Shown piece by piece: positions 1-10,420 of a DNA stretch of 64,000 nucleotides. A model generated the notes under the pieces. It was not told where the DNA came from. It ran no database searches and saw nothing but the letters and a program-made list of their open reading frames with translations. The translations under genes were made by a program, and so were the position numbers. The stretch comes from Aminobacter sp. J41 (GTDB lineage: Bacteria; Pseudomonadota; Alphaproteobacteria; Rhizobiales; Rhizobiaceae), in the NCBI RefSeq assembly GCF_000526635.1, contig NZ_JAGL01000010.1, forward strand, positions 112-64,111, in the 5' to 3' direction. Each line of letters opens with the position of its first letter. The stretch's first letter is position 1.

Positions 1-9
1 CACTGAATC

Positions 10-40
10 AAAAACCTCCGGCCGAAGCCAGAGGTTTGTC
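10..40 (-). terminator. Terminator of the DUF882 gene
   Basis: The arms at 12-22 and 27-37 form an imperfect 11-bp stem with a CGAA loop. On the minus strand the hairpin is followed by five T residues. It lies about 60 bases past the stop of the minus-strand gene at 98-1888. Confidence 0.6.
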
Positions 41-49
41 AGCAGTCTG

Positions 50-78
50 AAGGCAGCGAATTCGCTGCCTTTTTGTTT
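50..78 (+). terminator. Terminator of a plus-strand gene left of the window
   Basis: A perfect 9-bp stem (52-60 with 61-69) is followed on the plus strand by TTTTTGTTTT. The T-run direction means it ends a transcript entering from the left edge, converging on the DUF882 gene. With no loop bases the hairpin must open a few pairs at its tip. Confidence 0.6.
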
Positions 79-97
79 TCCGGGGCGTGGTGTTCCG

Positions 98-1888
98 TCA
101 GTTCTTCTCGGTCGGGAAGCGCGCCACCGACATGAAGGTGACAGCCTTGCCGGTGAACCGGTTGGGATTGACGTCCGGGTTCTGCTGGAAGCCAACGGTG
201 TAGACGGTCTCCGGAGCGCTCCAGACGACATTGTAGGCTTCGCCGTTGGTGGTGCCGCCGGCCGAGTTGACGTCGACGTCGCGGCGGAAGGCCCAGCGGA
301 CCAGAGTCTGGTCGAGCGGAACGACCTTTGCCTGCGAGTTCTGCTTCGTGCTGCCCGGCTGCGGACGCGGCGCCTTGGCAGTGGTGCGAACTCCGGAGTC
401 AAGCTCGCGGCCAATCGGGGCAACGCGCGGCTTCTCGGAGAGAGCTGCCATGCGCTCGTCCGGCTGCGGTGCCGGCGGAATCTCAACTGCCGGCTGGCCA
501 AGAGCTGCCGAACGGGTCTCGGGCAGGGCAGCCAGCGCGAACACGTCGCCATCGGTCGAAGCCGCGGCTACCTGCGTCACCGAGGCAACCTGATCCGTGT
601 CGAGCGCCGGACGCCTGGTCGGGATCGGGACGTTGCTGATCACGACGCCAGCGCGAGCATCGGCTGCGGACATGGCGAGCATCTCGGCGATTGCCTCCGA
701 GCCACCCGTCGGGGCGCGTTCTGCGGCGATTGCCGAAATCGGCAGGTCGGACGCAGCGGCGACCTGAACCTCAGGTGCGTACTCCGGACGGCGGGTCGGA
801 ACCGGGACATTGGCGAGAACCGGGCCGACTTCGGCCTGCGGCTCAGGCGCAGCGGCCGTGGCGCCAACCGCGATGCCCGGAACGATCGGCTGTGCGGGCT
901 TCGCGCCGACGTCCAGCATCGGACGCGGAGCAGCACCCGGAACCGGGGCGTTGCGCTCAGGCAGAGCGGCGATGATCGTCTCCTGCTGCGGTGCAGGCGT
1001 TGCGACCGGGGCCGGGGCGGCCTCGCGGACCGGAGCGGCCGGAGCCGGCTTGCGGGCCGGAGCAGCAGCGCGCTCCTCGTTGTTGTTGCGGTTGCCGCCG
1101 CCGAACAGCGCACTCAGCAGGCCATTGCCCGAGCCGGCAGAAGCGCGCGACGAACCGGTGTCGGTGCTGGCCAGCTGGATATTGGCGGGCGCCTTCTTGC
1201 GCGACTTGTACTCGGCGAGCGCCTGCTGGTAGCCGGGCAGCGGCTTGCCGTCCGCCGGCAGATGCAGCGTCCTGCCGTCCGGGAACAGGGCCATCAGTTC
1301 CTGGCGGCTCATGCGCGGCCAAGAGCGGACGTTGCCGGTATCAAGATGGACGAACGGTGCACCGGACTTCGGATAGTAGCCGACGCCGCCGACCTGGGCC
1401 TTGAAGCCCGCCGCACGCAGCGTCGAGAGCTTCACGCCCGGAATGTAGAAGTCCATCGCCTTGCCCTTCATGTGCTGGCTGTTTTCAGCCACGCCGGACG
1501 AGCGGCTGCGAAGGGAGGCGTTGGTGGTAGGGGAGCGATAGGCGGATACGACGTGGATGTAATCACGCGCGCCGACGGCCTGATAGACTTCCCAGACGAG
1601 GTCCAGGAGCTTGGGATCCATCTGAGCCGGCTCATTTCGACGCCAGTCGCGCAGGAAGCGGTTGATCTGTTCGAGACCCTTCTTGTCGTAGCGCCCGTTG
1701 CGCTTGAAGGTGATCTCCGCTCGTTCCTTCGTGTGAATGAAGAAGAGCTTGAGGGTTCGGGTCTCTGCAGCGGCGTTCGAAACGGCACCGAAGGAGATCA
1801 GGATGGCGACCGCCAATCCTCCCAGCTTGTTAAGCCGGGATTTCCCCTTGTTCGAACGCAGATCCTCAGGTCGGTCAAGAATGCTCAA
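98..1888 (-). CDS. DUF882/peptidase M15-like secreted protein with long Pro/Ala-rich tail
   Basis: This 596-residue protein has a hydrophobic signal segment at about residues 22-42 ending in AAA. A DUF882 (YcbK/MepK-like, M15-type metallopeptidase) domain follows at about 44-190. The zinc-type residues are visible: H139 and D146 in the QHMKGKAMD stretch, and H181-x-D183 in HLDTG. The family cleaves or binds peptidoglycan cross-links in the periplasm. The remaining ~400 residues are low-complexity Pro/Ala-rich sequence with repeated VP(V/I)PTRRP motifs and are probably disordered. The only available start is TTG, with an AGGCGA-like site upstream. The promoter region carries CtrA-like boxes. 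Domain assignment is secure; the substrate is inferred. Confidence 0.85.
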   Translation of the reverse strand: MSILDRPEDLRSNKGKSRLNKLGGLAVAILISFGAVSNAAAETRTLKLFFIHTKERAEITFKRNGRYDKKGLEQINRFLRDWRRNEPAQMDPKLLDLVWEVYQAVGARDYIHVVSAYRSPTTNASLRSRSSGVAENSQHMKGKAMDFYIPGVKLSTLRAAGFKAQVGGVGYYPKSGAPFVHLDTGNVRSWPRMSRQELMALFPDGRTLHLPADGKPLPGYQQALAEYKSRKKAPANIQLASTDTGSSRASAGSGNGLLSALFGGGNRNNNEERAAAPARKPAPAAPVREAAPAPVATPAPQQETIIAALPERNAPVPGAAPRPMLDVGAKPAQPIVPGIAVGATAAAPEPQAEVGPVLANVPVPTRRPEYAPEVQVAAASDLPISAIAAERAPTGGSEAIAEMLAMSAADARAGVVISNVPIPTRRPALDTDQVASVTQVAAASTDGDVFALAALPETRSAALGQPAVEIPPAPQPDERMAALSEKPRVAPIGRELDSGVRTTAKAPRPQPGSTKQNSQAKVVPLDQTLVRWAFRRDVDVNSAGGTTNGEAYNVVWSAPETVYTVGFQQNPDVNPNRFTGKAVTFMSVARFPTEKN

Positions 1889-1941
1889 AACGCGTCGCCT
1901 ATCGGCTGTTGACTGGTCCCCGGAAAAATCGCGGGCTCGGT

Positions 1942-1986
1942 ATGGTTAAGCCCGACTATCATCCTTAATGGTTAATCACTGCTTAG
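1942..1986 (-). promoter_or_regulatory. CtrA-like sites upstream of the DUF882 gene
   Basis: Two TTAACCAT octamers (minus strand) lie at 1942-1949 and 1968-1975. The second is part of CTAA-N7-TTAAC at 1971-1986, one mismatch from the CtrA consensus TTAA-N7-TTAAC. They sit 54-98 bases before the start codon. Binding is inferred from the motif only. Confidence 0.4.
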
Positions 1987-2105
1987 TGTAGCATGATTGC
2001 GGACAGACAGTGGCGATATCGTGGCGAGCGTCCACAAGCGATGTTATGGTAAACAGACCCTAAACGGGTGAAAAGCCAGTCAGGCGCTGCGTCAGTTCGG
2101 CCCTT

Positions 2106-3647
<1,542 letters not shown>

Positions 3648-3786
3648 GGAACTTTCGTAGAATATCGCTAGGCTGAAACGAACGAGTTGGCTCAACATGG
3701 CACAGAGGTCTGAACACCGGCTCAAGAAACCCGGTGAACGGCTGGTTGCCGGCCTGACTAAAATTCGAATCATGCGAGCGGATTGA

Positions 3787-5652
3787 ATGCTGCATCTCAA
3801 CGACTACTCACTGGCCCGCGGCGCTGCCGCACCCTCCACCTCGGCTGCTGCGACAAGCGAAGCGACCGAGGGGCTGCCGGAATGGAACCTCGCCGACCTC
3901 TACTCCGGCATCGACGCGCCGGAGTTGGAGGAAGACCTGCGCCGCGCGGCCGACGAGTCGGCTGCCTTCGAGGCACGGTGGAAGGGCAAGCTGAAGGAAG
4001 CGGCCGAGAATGCGGCCTCCGGCGGTCTCGGCCAGGCGCTGAAGGAGTATGAGGCGCTGGACGATCTGCTCGGCCGCATTGGCTCCTATGCCGGCCTTCT
4101 TTACACGGCCGACACCTCGGATCCCGTCCGCGCCAAGTTCTACGGCGACGTGCAGGAGAAGCTCACCGACGCGAGCGCCAAGCTGCTGTTCTTCACGCTC
4201 GAGCTTAACCAGATCGACGACGCGCTGGTGGATGCCGCGTTTGAGGCCGATGCGACCTTCGCGCACTACAAGCCGTGGGTCGTCGATCTGCGCAAGGACA
4301 AGCCGTACCAGCTCGAGGACCGCATCGAGCAGCTGTTCCACGAAAAGTCGATTACCGGGCGTGGCGCCTTCAATCGCCTGTTCGACGAGACGATGAGCAG
4401 TCTGCGCTTCGACATCGGCGGAGAAAAGCTCGCGCTGGAGCCTACGCTCAACCGGATGCAGGACCCGGACGAGGCGGTGCGCCGGGAGGCGGCGGAAGCA
4501 CTCGCCACGACCTTCCGCGAGAACATCCGCCTGTTCACGCTGATCACCAATACGCTCGCCAAGGACAAGGAAATCTCCGACCGCTGGCGCGGTTTCCAGG
4601 ACATCGCGGACTCGCGGCACCTCGCCAATCGCGTCGAGCGCGAAGTGGTCGACGCGCTGGCGGAGGCGGTGAAGAGCGCCTATCCGAAGCTGTCGCACCG
4701 CTACTACGCGATGAAGGCGAAGTGGCTCGGCATGGAGCAGATGAACCACTGGGACCGCAATGCGCCGCTGCCGGAGACGCCCAAGGCGACGATCAGCTGG
4801 AACGACGCGCGCGAGACGGTGCTGTCGGCCTACGGCAAATTCGACCCGCGCATGGCGGAGATTGCCCAGCGCTTTTTTGACAAGAACTGGATCGACGCGC
4901 CGGTGCGCCCGGGCAAGGCTCCGGGTGCCTTCGCGCATCCGACCGTACCGTCGGCGCATCCCTATGTGCTGCTCAACTATCAAGGCAAGCCGCGCGACGT
5001 GATGACGCTCGCGCACGAGCTCGGCCATGGTGTCCACCAGGTCCTGGCCGCCGAGCAGGGCGCACTAATGGCCTCGACGCCGCTAACGCTTGCCGAGACT
5101 GCTTCGGTGTTCGGCGAGATGCTGACCTTCCGCTCTATGCTCGACCGCACGACCGATAAGCGCGAGCGCAAGGCGATGCTCGCGCAGAAGGTGGAGGACA
5201 TGATCAATACGGTCGTGCGCCAGATCGCCTTCTACGAGTTCGAGCGTCGCATCCACACCGAGCGCCGTAGCGGCGAGCTGACGAGCGAGCGGATCGGCCA
5301 GCACTGGCTCGACGTCCAGGCAGAGAGCCTCGGGCCGGCAATCGCGTTGCGCGACGGCTACGAGACCTTCTGGGCCTACATTCCGCACTTCATCCACTCG
5401 CCGTTCTACGTCTACGCGTACGCGTTCGGCGACTGTCTTGTGAACTCGCTCTTTGCTGTATACATGCAGGCAGACAAAGGCTTTCAGGACAAGTATTTCG
5501 ACATGCTGAAGGCTGGCGGCACCAAGCACCATTCCGAGCTTCTGGCTCCTTTCGGTCTTGATGCGTCGGACCCCGCGTTCTGGGGCAGGGGCCTTTCCAT
5601 GATCGAAGGGCTGATCGACGAACTTGAGGCGATGGACCAGCAGCCGGCCTGA
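3787..5652 (+). CDS. pepF: M3 family oligoendopeptidase F
   Basis: The 621-residue cytoplasmic zinc metallopeptidase carries the M3 signature HELGH with H410, E411 and H414, followed about 25 residues later by the glutamate-containing ETASVFGE stretch that supplies the third zinc ligand. An oligopeptidase-F N-terminal helical domain precedes the catalytic domain. Members hydrolyse peptides of roughly 7-17 residues. Length and full-span colinearity fit the PepF/M3B subgroup. It is divergent from the response regulator and is followed 15 bases later by pabB, so co-transcription with pabB is possible. Confidence 0.9.
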   Translation: MLHLNDYSLARGAAAPSTSAAATSEATEGLPEWNLADLYSGIDAPELEEDLRRAADESAAFEARWKGKLKEAAENAASGGLGQALKEYEALDDLLGRIGSYAGLLYTADTSDPVRAKFYGDVQEKLTDASAKLLFFTLELNQIDDALVDAAFEADATFAHYKPWVVDLRKDKPYQLEDRIEQLFHEKSITGRGAFNRLFDETMSSLRFDIGGEKLALEPTLNRMQDPDEAVRREAAEALATTFRENIRLFTLITNTLAKDKEISDRWRGFQDIADSRHLANRVEREVVDALAEAVKSAYPKLSHRYYAMKAKWLGMEQMNHWDRNAPLPETPKATISWNDARETVLSAYGKFDPRMAEIAQRFFDKNWIDAPVRPGKAPGAFAHPTVPSAHPYVLLNYQGKPRDVMTLAHELGHGVHQVLAAEQGALMASTPLTLAETASVFGEMLTFRSMLDRTTDKRERKAMLAQKVEDMINTVVRQIAFYEFERRIHTERRSGELTSERIGQHWLDVQAESLGPAIALRDGYETFWAYIPHFIHSPFYVYAYAFGDCLVNSLFAVYMQADKGFQDKYFDMLKAGGTKHHSELLAPFGLDASDPAFWGRGLSMIEGLIDELEAMDQQPA

Positions 5653-5667
5653 ATTCGGACTGCGCTC

Positions 5668-6825
5668 ATGTATCCCAGACGATCGATTGCCTGCTTCCGG
5701 AATGATCTGGATGGCAGCGAGCTGCTGTTTGCCAAGCCGCAAGAGGTGATCGTCGCCTGGGAGCCCGAGGAGTTCCTGCCGGCGCTGGCGCGCGTCGAAG
5801 AAGCCCGCAATTCTGGAAAGTGGGCAGCGGGGTATCTGTCCTACGAGGCGGGCTACCTGCTCGACCCAGCGCTGCTGTCGTCGATGCCGGAAAAGCGCAA
5901 CGCGCCGCTGTTGTGCTTCGGCGTGTTCGACGGGCCTGCCGAGCCCACGGACGTCGCAGACCTCAACCTCGACGAGCCGACCAACGCGTCGATCGCCAAT
6001 CCGCGCGCGACCTGGTCCCGGGCCAAGTACACCGAGCGATTTAAGCGTCTGCACCAGCATCTCGCGCAGGGCGACTGCTACCAGGGCAACCTGACCTTCC
6101 CGGTGGAAGCCTCTTGGGAGGGCGATCCGCTCGCCATCTTCGGCGCGCTGCGCCAGAAGCAGCCGGTGCGCCATTCGGCCTTCATCGACCTCGACGGGCC
6201 GGTGGTGCTGTCGCGCTCGCCGGAGCTGTTCTTCCAGGTCTCGCGCGACCGCTGGATCGAGACGCTGCCGATGAAGGGCACCGCTCCGCGCGGCAAGACG
6301 CCGGAGGAAGACGAGGCGCTGCGCGAATTTCTGCGCAACGATCCGAAGAACCAGGCCGAAAACCGGATGATCGTTGACCTCCTGCGCAACGACATCTCGC
6401 GCATCAGCGAGGTCGGGACGCTCGACGTGCCGGAGCTGTTCCGGGTCGAGAGCTACGCGACGGTGCACACAATGGTCAGCCTCGTGAAGGCGCGGCTCAT
6501 CGAGGGGCTGGAGTTCCGCGACATCCTCGCGGCGCTGTTCCCGTGCGGGTCGATCACCGGCGCGCCGAAGATCAGCGCCATGAAGATCCTGCGCGCGCTT
6601 GAGGACGGGCCGCGCGACGTCTATTGCGGGGCGATCGGCTGGCTGGCACCAGACGGGCGGATGCAGTTCAACGTCGCCATCCGGACCATCTCGCTCTACC
6701 CCGAGGGACGAGCCGTCTACAATGTCGGCGGCGGCGTGGTGTTCGATTCCACCGCCGAAGGAGAATATGAAGAATGCCTGCTGAAGGGCCGGTTCGCGAC
6801 GGGGGAAAAGCCCGCTTCCATCTGA
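5668..6825 (+). CDS. pabB: Aminodeoxychorismate synthase component I
   Basis: The 385-residue protein is a chorismate-binding enzyme of folate synthesis. It converts chorismate plus ammonia, supplied by a PabA glutaminase not found here, to 4-amino-4-deoxychorismate. The PMKGT motif at 201-205 has the lysine that distinguishes PabB from anthranilate synthase, where an alanine is usual. The conserved C-terminal chorismate-binding blocks GSITGAPK and the GGGVV/EYEEC region are present. It overlaps the next gene, a class IV aminotransferase, by 52 bases, so the two form a pabB-pabC unit for p-aminobenzoate. Confidence 0.92.
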   Translation: MYPRRSIACFRNDLDGSELLFAKPQEVIVAWEPEEFLPALARVEEARNSGKWAAGYLSYEAGYLLDPALLSSMPEKRNAPLLCFGVFDGPAEPTDVADLNLDEPTNASIANPRATWSRAKYTERFKRLHQHLAQGDCYQGNLTFPVEASWEGDPLAIFGALRQKQPVRHSAFIDLDGPVVLSRSPELFFQVSRDRWIETLPMKGTAPRGKTPEEDEALREFLRNDPKNQAENRMIVDLLRNDISRISEVGTLDVPELFRVESYATVHTMVSLVKARLIEGLEFRDILAALFPCGSITGAPKISAMKILRALEDGPRDVYCGAIGWLAPDGRMQFNVAIRTISLYPEGRAVYNVGGGVVFDSTAEGEYEECLLKGRFATGEKPASI

Positions 6826-7436
6826 TCGAGACGCTGCGCTTCGAGCCTAAAGAGGGCCTCGTCCGCAAGGATCTCCATCTCGCGCGCCTCGCGCGGTCGG
6901 CGCGGGCGCTTGGCTTTGCCTTCTCCCCGGATGAGATTGAGGCGGCGCTTGCGGCGGAACTGCGCGATGCCGATGCCCCTAAGCGGGTGCGGGTCGGCCT
7001 CGAAGCCGACGGAAGCTTCACGATTGAGGCAAAGCCGTTCGCGCCGTTGGCGGAAGGCACTGTCTGGAAGCTGCGCATTGCTTCGACAAGGCTTGCCTCC
7101 TCCGATGAACTACTGCGGCACAAGACGTCGCTGCGCTCTGCCTACGAGGCGGCGCGGGCGGAATTTGCCGCCGATGAGGCCGACGACGTCCTGCTCCTGA
7201 ACGAGAAGGGCGAGGTGTGCGAAGGCACGATAACCAGCGTGTTCGTTGAGCTGGATGACGGCAGGCTGGCAACACCGCCGCTCGCATGCGGGCTGCTGCA
7301 GGGCGTGATGCGTGAGGCGCTGTTGCTGGAAGGCCGGACCGTCGAGCAGGTCCTTCGCCCGGACGACCTGCGGCATCGCAAGCTCTTTGTCGGCAACTCG
7401 CTGCGTGGTCTGATAGAGGCTCGACTGGTTGGATAA
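6774..7436 (+). CDS. pabC: Aminotransferase class IV, probable aminodeoxychorismate lyase
   Basis: The 220-residue protein is a PLP-dependent fold-IV enzyme. The RKDLHLARL / ARALGF N-terminal block, the candidate Schiff-base lysine in the RHKTSLR segment, and the NEKGEVCEGT block that contacts the cofactor are all visible. Coupling to pabB implies release of pyruvate from aminodeoxychorismate to give p-aminobenzoate. The ATG is preceded by AAGGAGAA eight bases upstream, inside the 3' end of pabB, supporting translation coupling. It is somewhat short for the family. A branched-chain or D-amino acid aminotransferase role is unlikely given the context. Confidence 0.85.
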   Translation: MPAEGPVRDGGKARFHLIETLRFEPKEGLVRKDLHLARLARSARALGFAFSPDEIEAALAAELRDADAPKRVRVGLEADGSFTIEAKPFAPLAEGTVWKLRIASTRLASSDELLRHKTSLRSAYEAARAEFAADEADDVLLLNEKGEVCEGTITSVFVELDDGRLATPPLACGLLQGVMREALLLEGRTVEQVLRPDDLRHRKLFVGNSLRGLIEARLVG

Positions 7437-7443
7437 GCAGGAA

Positions 7444-8358
7444 ATGACGCTCGCGTACACGCCCTATGACGGTTCGGGCCCTCTTTTCAGGATCGGACTG
7501 AAGCCGCTGGAACTCGATACCTGGATCGAAATCGACGACCTCCTCGGGCCGTATCTTTCCGAAAAGAACAGGCTCTACGACACCATCCCGGACAAGATCT
7601 TCGCCGCCGAGGAAGGAACCGAAGAGGCGCAGGCAGAAGTTCTCGATCTGCTTGTCGAGCACCTGCTGGCGAAATTTCCGCAGACGTACCAGCGCGACGG
7701 CAGCGCGATCGTGCTGCCCGAACTCGGCAGACGGGTGGAACTTGAAGGCGTCAACCCGCTGAAGGCTGCTTCGTTCCTCGTGCAGGAGGACCTGGTCATC
7801 ATGCGCCGTGGCGATGATGGCTGGCGGTTGGCGGCAGCGGCGCTGTGCTTTCCATCATCCTGGCGGCTCGACGAAAAGTTCCGCAAGCCGATCGACAAGA
7901 TCCACACGCCTGTTCCCGGCTTCGGCACTGGTACGCGCAACGCGACGGTGATCGAGCGCATCTTCGACAAGCTCGCGGTCGAGCTGCCTGTCGAGCGGAT
8001 GAACTGGTCGCTGCAGCTCAACTCTGAGCTCTACCATCCGCTGTCGGACATGGAGCGTGATGAGCGCGCGGCCAACCGGCCGTCGCGGTTCACCGACGAG
8101 GATCTCGCCGCATCGCTCTTCATCCGCGTCGAGCGGCAGACGCTGCGCAAGCTGCCCAAGACCGGCGACATCCTGTTCACGATCCGCATCTACCTCGACC
8201 CGATGACCCGGCTGCAGGCGCATCCCGAGCGGGCGCGAATCGCCGCGGGCTTTGCCGAGCAGCTGATGGCGCTCGGCGAAGCGCAGCTCGACTACAAGGG
8301 CTTCACCGCCGACAGGGACAGGCTGGTTGCGGAACTCAGGAAGATGGCGGAAGCCTGA
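7444..8358 (+). CDS. DUF3445 / heme-dependent oxidative N-demethylase-like protein
   Basis: The ~304-residue protein matches the DUF3445 family, whose characterised relatives are heme-containing oxidative N-demethylases. The segment CFPSSWRL followed by the KIHTPVPGF stretch is the family hallmark, and the histidine there is the likely heme ligand by analogy. No signal peptide is visible. The chosen ATG gives a start MTLAYTPYDGS typical of the family. A TTG 15 bases upstream, overlapping the end of pabC, has a better spaced AGAGG and is an alternative. The immediate link to pabBC suggests co-transcription, but a shared pathway is not evident. The substrate is unknown. Confidence 0.75.
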   Translation: MTLAYTPYDGSGPLFRIGLKPLELDTWIEIDDLLGPYLSEKNRLYDTIPDKIFAAEEGTEEAQAEVLDLLVEHLLAKFPQTYQRDGSAIVLPELGRRVELEGVNPLKAASFLVQEDLVIMRRGDDGWRLAAAALCFPSSWRLDEKFRKPIDKIHTPVPGFGTGTRNATVIERIFDKLAVELPVERMNWSLQLNSELYHPLSDMERDERAANRPSRFTDEDLAASLFIRVERQTLRKLPKTGDILFTIRIYLDPMTRLQAHPERARIAAGFAEQLMALGEAQLDYKGFTADRDRLVAELRKMAEA

Positions 8359-8499
8359 GCCAACTTATTCCTGCGTTGCAAGACTGCAACGATCTTGCAT
8401 CCTGAACGTTATCAACCGGGGCGCTTTCTACGCTGCCTTGCGTTCGCCTGCAAAAACGGCGAAGGACGAGTTAATCGTACCGAGGAGAGGACAATCGGG

Positions 8500-8904
8500 A
8501 TGATGAATGCGGGAATGATTCGCGTTACCGCCGCAGCGGCAATGGCGGTGGCGCTGGCGGCTTGCCAGAGCGCCGGGCCTCCCCCCATGCGTGGCGGGCC
8601 GGCTGGTCCGTCGACGATGCCGGGCAGCGGCTTTGAAGGCGAATGGATCAGCACGGATGGTGTGGCGATTTCGCGCTTCTCGGGAGGTCGTTTTGAAACC
8701 ATTGCGACCGATACCGGAAATAAACTCGCTGACGGTAATTACACGCAGACGGACGCGGATACCGTCTCCATCACCGTGAATTCGCTGGTTCGAGGTGGGA
8801 CGACCCTCGTGAACTGCAGATTGGCAACGCAGACGATGCTGAACTGCACGGCTACGAGCGGCTCGCAGTTTCAGTTGATCCGCCAGTCTAGCGGAATTTC
8901 CTGA
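8500..8904 (+). CDS. Omp10-like outer-membrane lipoprotein
   Basis: The 134-residue precursor begins with a lipoprotein signal ending in the lipobox LAAC. The mature part resembles Brucella Omp10 along its length: the blocks GGRFETIATDT, LADGNY, SLVRGGTTLVNC and LNCTATSGSQF keep the same order. Omp10 is a minor surface lipoprotein of unknown function in Brucella. The ATG is chosen because GAGGAGAGG lies nine bases upstream; the open frame extends 35 codons further but without signal-peptide character. The gene stands alone between the DUF3445 and PaaK-like genes. Confidence 0.8.
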   Translation: MMNAGMIRVTAAAAMAVALAACQSAGPPPMRGGPAGPSTMPGSGFEGEWISTDGVAISRFSGGRFETIATDTGNKLADGNYTQTDADTVSITVNSLVRGGTTLVNCRLATQTMLNCTATSGSQFQLIRQSSGIS

Positions 8905-8986
8905 GAACCGGCCTGGCTCCCCCTTGCCTCCGCTGCAGGGCCGCTGCGATAGTGCCCTGACAGGTGCCGGAGGCCAGGGAGGAACA

Positions 8987-10240
8987 ATGGCGGCCAGTTA
9001 CGACGAGGCAGAGCGACGCCCGCAAGAGGCGCGCGAGGCCGATCTCTTTGCACGTCTTCCGCAGTTTGTTGCCTCGGCGATCAAATATGCGCCGGGGCTG
9101 GCAGAGTGGCTCAAGGGTGTTGATCCTGCCAGCCTGACGTCGCGCGAGGCGCTGCAGCGTCTGCCCATCCTGCACAAATCGGACCTGATGGAATTCCAGG
9201 CAAAGGCGCCGCCCTTTGCCGGGTTCGCCAATCCCGAGCAACTGCGCGGCGGGCGCATCTTCATGTCGCCCGGCCCAATCTGGGAGCCGCAGGGGCTTGC
9301 CGACGATCCGGCGCAGGCAGCGCGCGCTTTCTATGCGGTTGGTGTGCGGGCAGGGGACATCGTCCACAATTCCTTCTCCTACCACATGACGCCTGGCGCC
9401 TTCATGATGGATCACGGCGCGCGGGCGCTGGGTTGCGCGGTCTTTCCGGCAGGCACCGGCAACACCGACATGCAGGTCGAGGCAGCTGCGGCGCTGAAGC
9501 CGACCGTCTACTGCGGCACACCGGACTTCCTGAAGGTTTTGCTCGACCGCGCCGCCGAGACCGGCAAGGACCTGTCTTCGTTCAAGATCGGCCTCGTCAG
9601 CGGTGGAGCGCTGTTCCCGTCTCTGCGCTCCGAATATTTCGAGCGCGGCGTGCGGGTTTATCAGTGTTATGCAACTGCCGAGTTCGGCGTCATCGCTTAT
9701 GAAAGCGCGGCCGAAGACGGCTCGCCGAACCCCGGCATGATCGTCAACGAGAACCTGATCGTCGAGATCGTCCGCCCCGGCACCGGCGATCCGGTGCCGG
9801 AGGGCGAGGTGGGCGAGCTGGTCGTGACCAGCCTCAACCCGGCCTATCCGCTGGTGCGGCTTTCGACCGGCGACCTTTCGGCTGTGCTGCCGGGTCGCTC
9901 GCCGTGCGGGCGCACCGGCATGAGGATCAAGGGCTGGATGGGCCGCGCCGACCAGCGCACCAAGGTCAAGGGCATGTTCGTCGACCCGAAGCAGATCGCC
10001 GAGGTGCTGGCACGTCATCCCGAGCTCAAGCGTGGCAGGCTGGTCGTCGGGCGCGAGGGGGCGCGCGATGTCATGACTTTTCTGGTCGAACCCGGCGAGG
10101 GTGCGAATGTCGATGCGTCGGCGGTGGAGGCTACGCTGCGTGACGTGACCAAGCTGGGCGGCAAGGTGAGACCCGTCGATCCGGGCTCCCTGCCGAACGA
10201 TGGCAAGGTGATATCCGACGAGCGGGACTACGCCGCGTAA
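8987..10240 (+). CDS. PaaK-like AMP-binding adenylate-forming enzyme
   Basis: The 417-residue protein resembles the phenylacetate-CoA ligase family. A PaaK-like N-terminus (ARLPQF, LTSREALQRLPILHKSDL), a central SYHMTPGAF segment, a YATAEFG motif in the place of the acceptor-activating Y-x-x-(S/T)-E motif, and a C-terminal RxDQRTKVKGMFVDP lid segment appear in order. Members activate carboxylates as acyl-AMP and usually transfer them to CoA. The start is the ATG behind GGGAGGA. No paa catabolic genes are nearby, so the acid substrate cannot be named. In other alphaproteobacteria such genes often sit with branched-chain transport genes, absent here. Confidence 0.8.
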   Translation: MAASYDEAERRPQEAREADLFARLPQFVASAIKYAPGLAEWLKGVDPASLTSREALQRLPILHKSDLMEFQAKAPPFAGFANPEQLRGGRIFMSPGPIWEPQGLADDPAQAARAFYAVGVRAGDIVHNSFSYHMTPGAFMMDHGARALGCAVFPAGTGNTDMQVEAAAALKPTVYCGTPDFLKVLLDRAAETGKDLSSFKIGLVSGGALFPSLRSEYFERGVRVYQCYATAEFGVIAYESAAEDGSPNPGMIVNENLIVEIVRPGTGDPVPEGEVGELVVTSLNPAYPLVRLSTGDLSAVLPGRSPCGRTGMRIKGWMGRADQRTKVKGMFVDPKQIAEVLARHPELKRGRLVVGREGARDVMTFLVEPGEGANVDASAVEATLRDVTKLGGKVRPVDPGSLPNDGKVISDERDYAA

Positions 10241-10420
10241 GAGCTCGGCGCACTTCTGCCATTCCGGAATCGCAGGGCTCCAGTAAGTCGTTGATCTGGC
10301 GCAGGGCGGGCGGCAGCCGCGGGTGCAGATTCTTTGGAATGTCTCTAAGGTGTGGCAAGCTGCACCCTTGCATTGAGCAAGGATCGGCCTAGTTTCCGGC
10401 GACTTGCTAGGAGAACGCAG

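Noticed and set aside
8375-8390. GTTGCA/TGCAAC hairpin after the DUF3445 gene as a terminator
   Set aside because: The stem is six pairs with no T-run; it is too weak to call.
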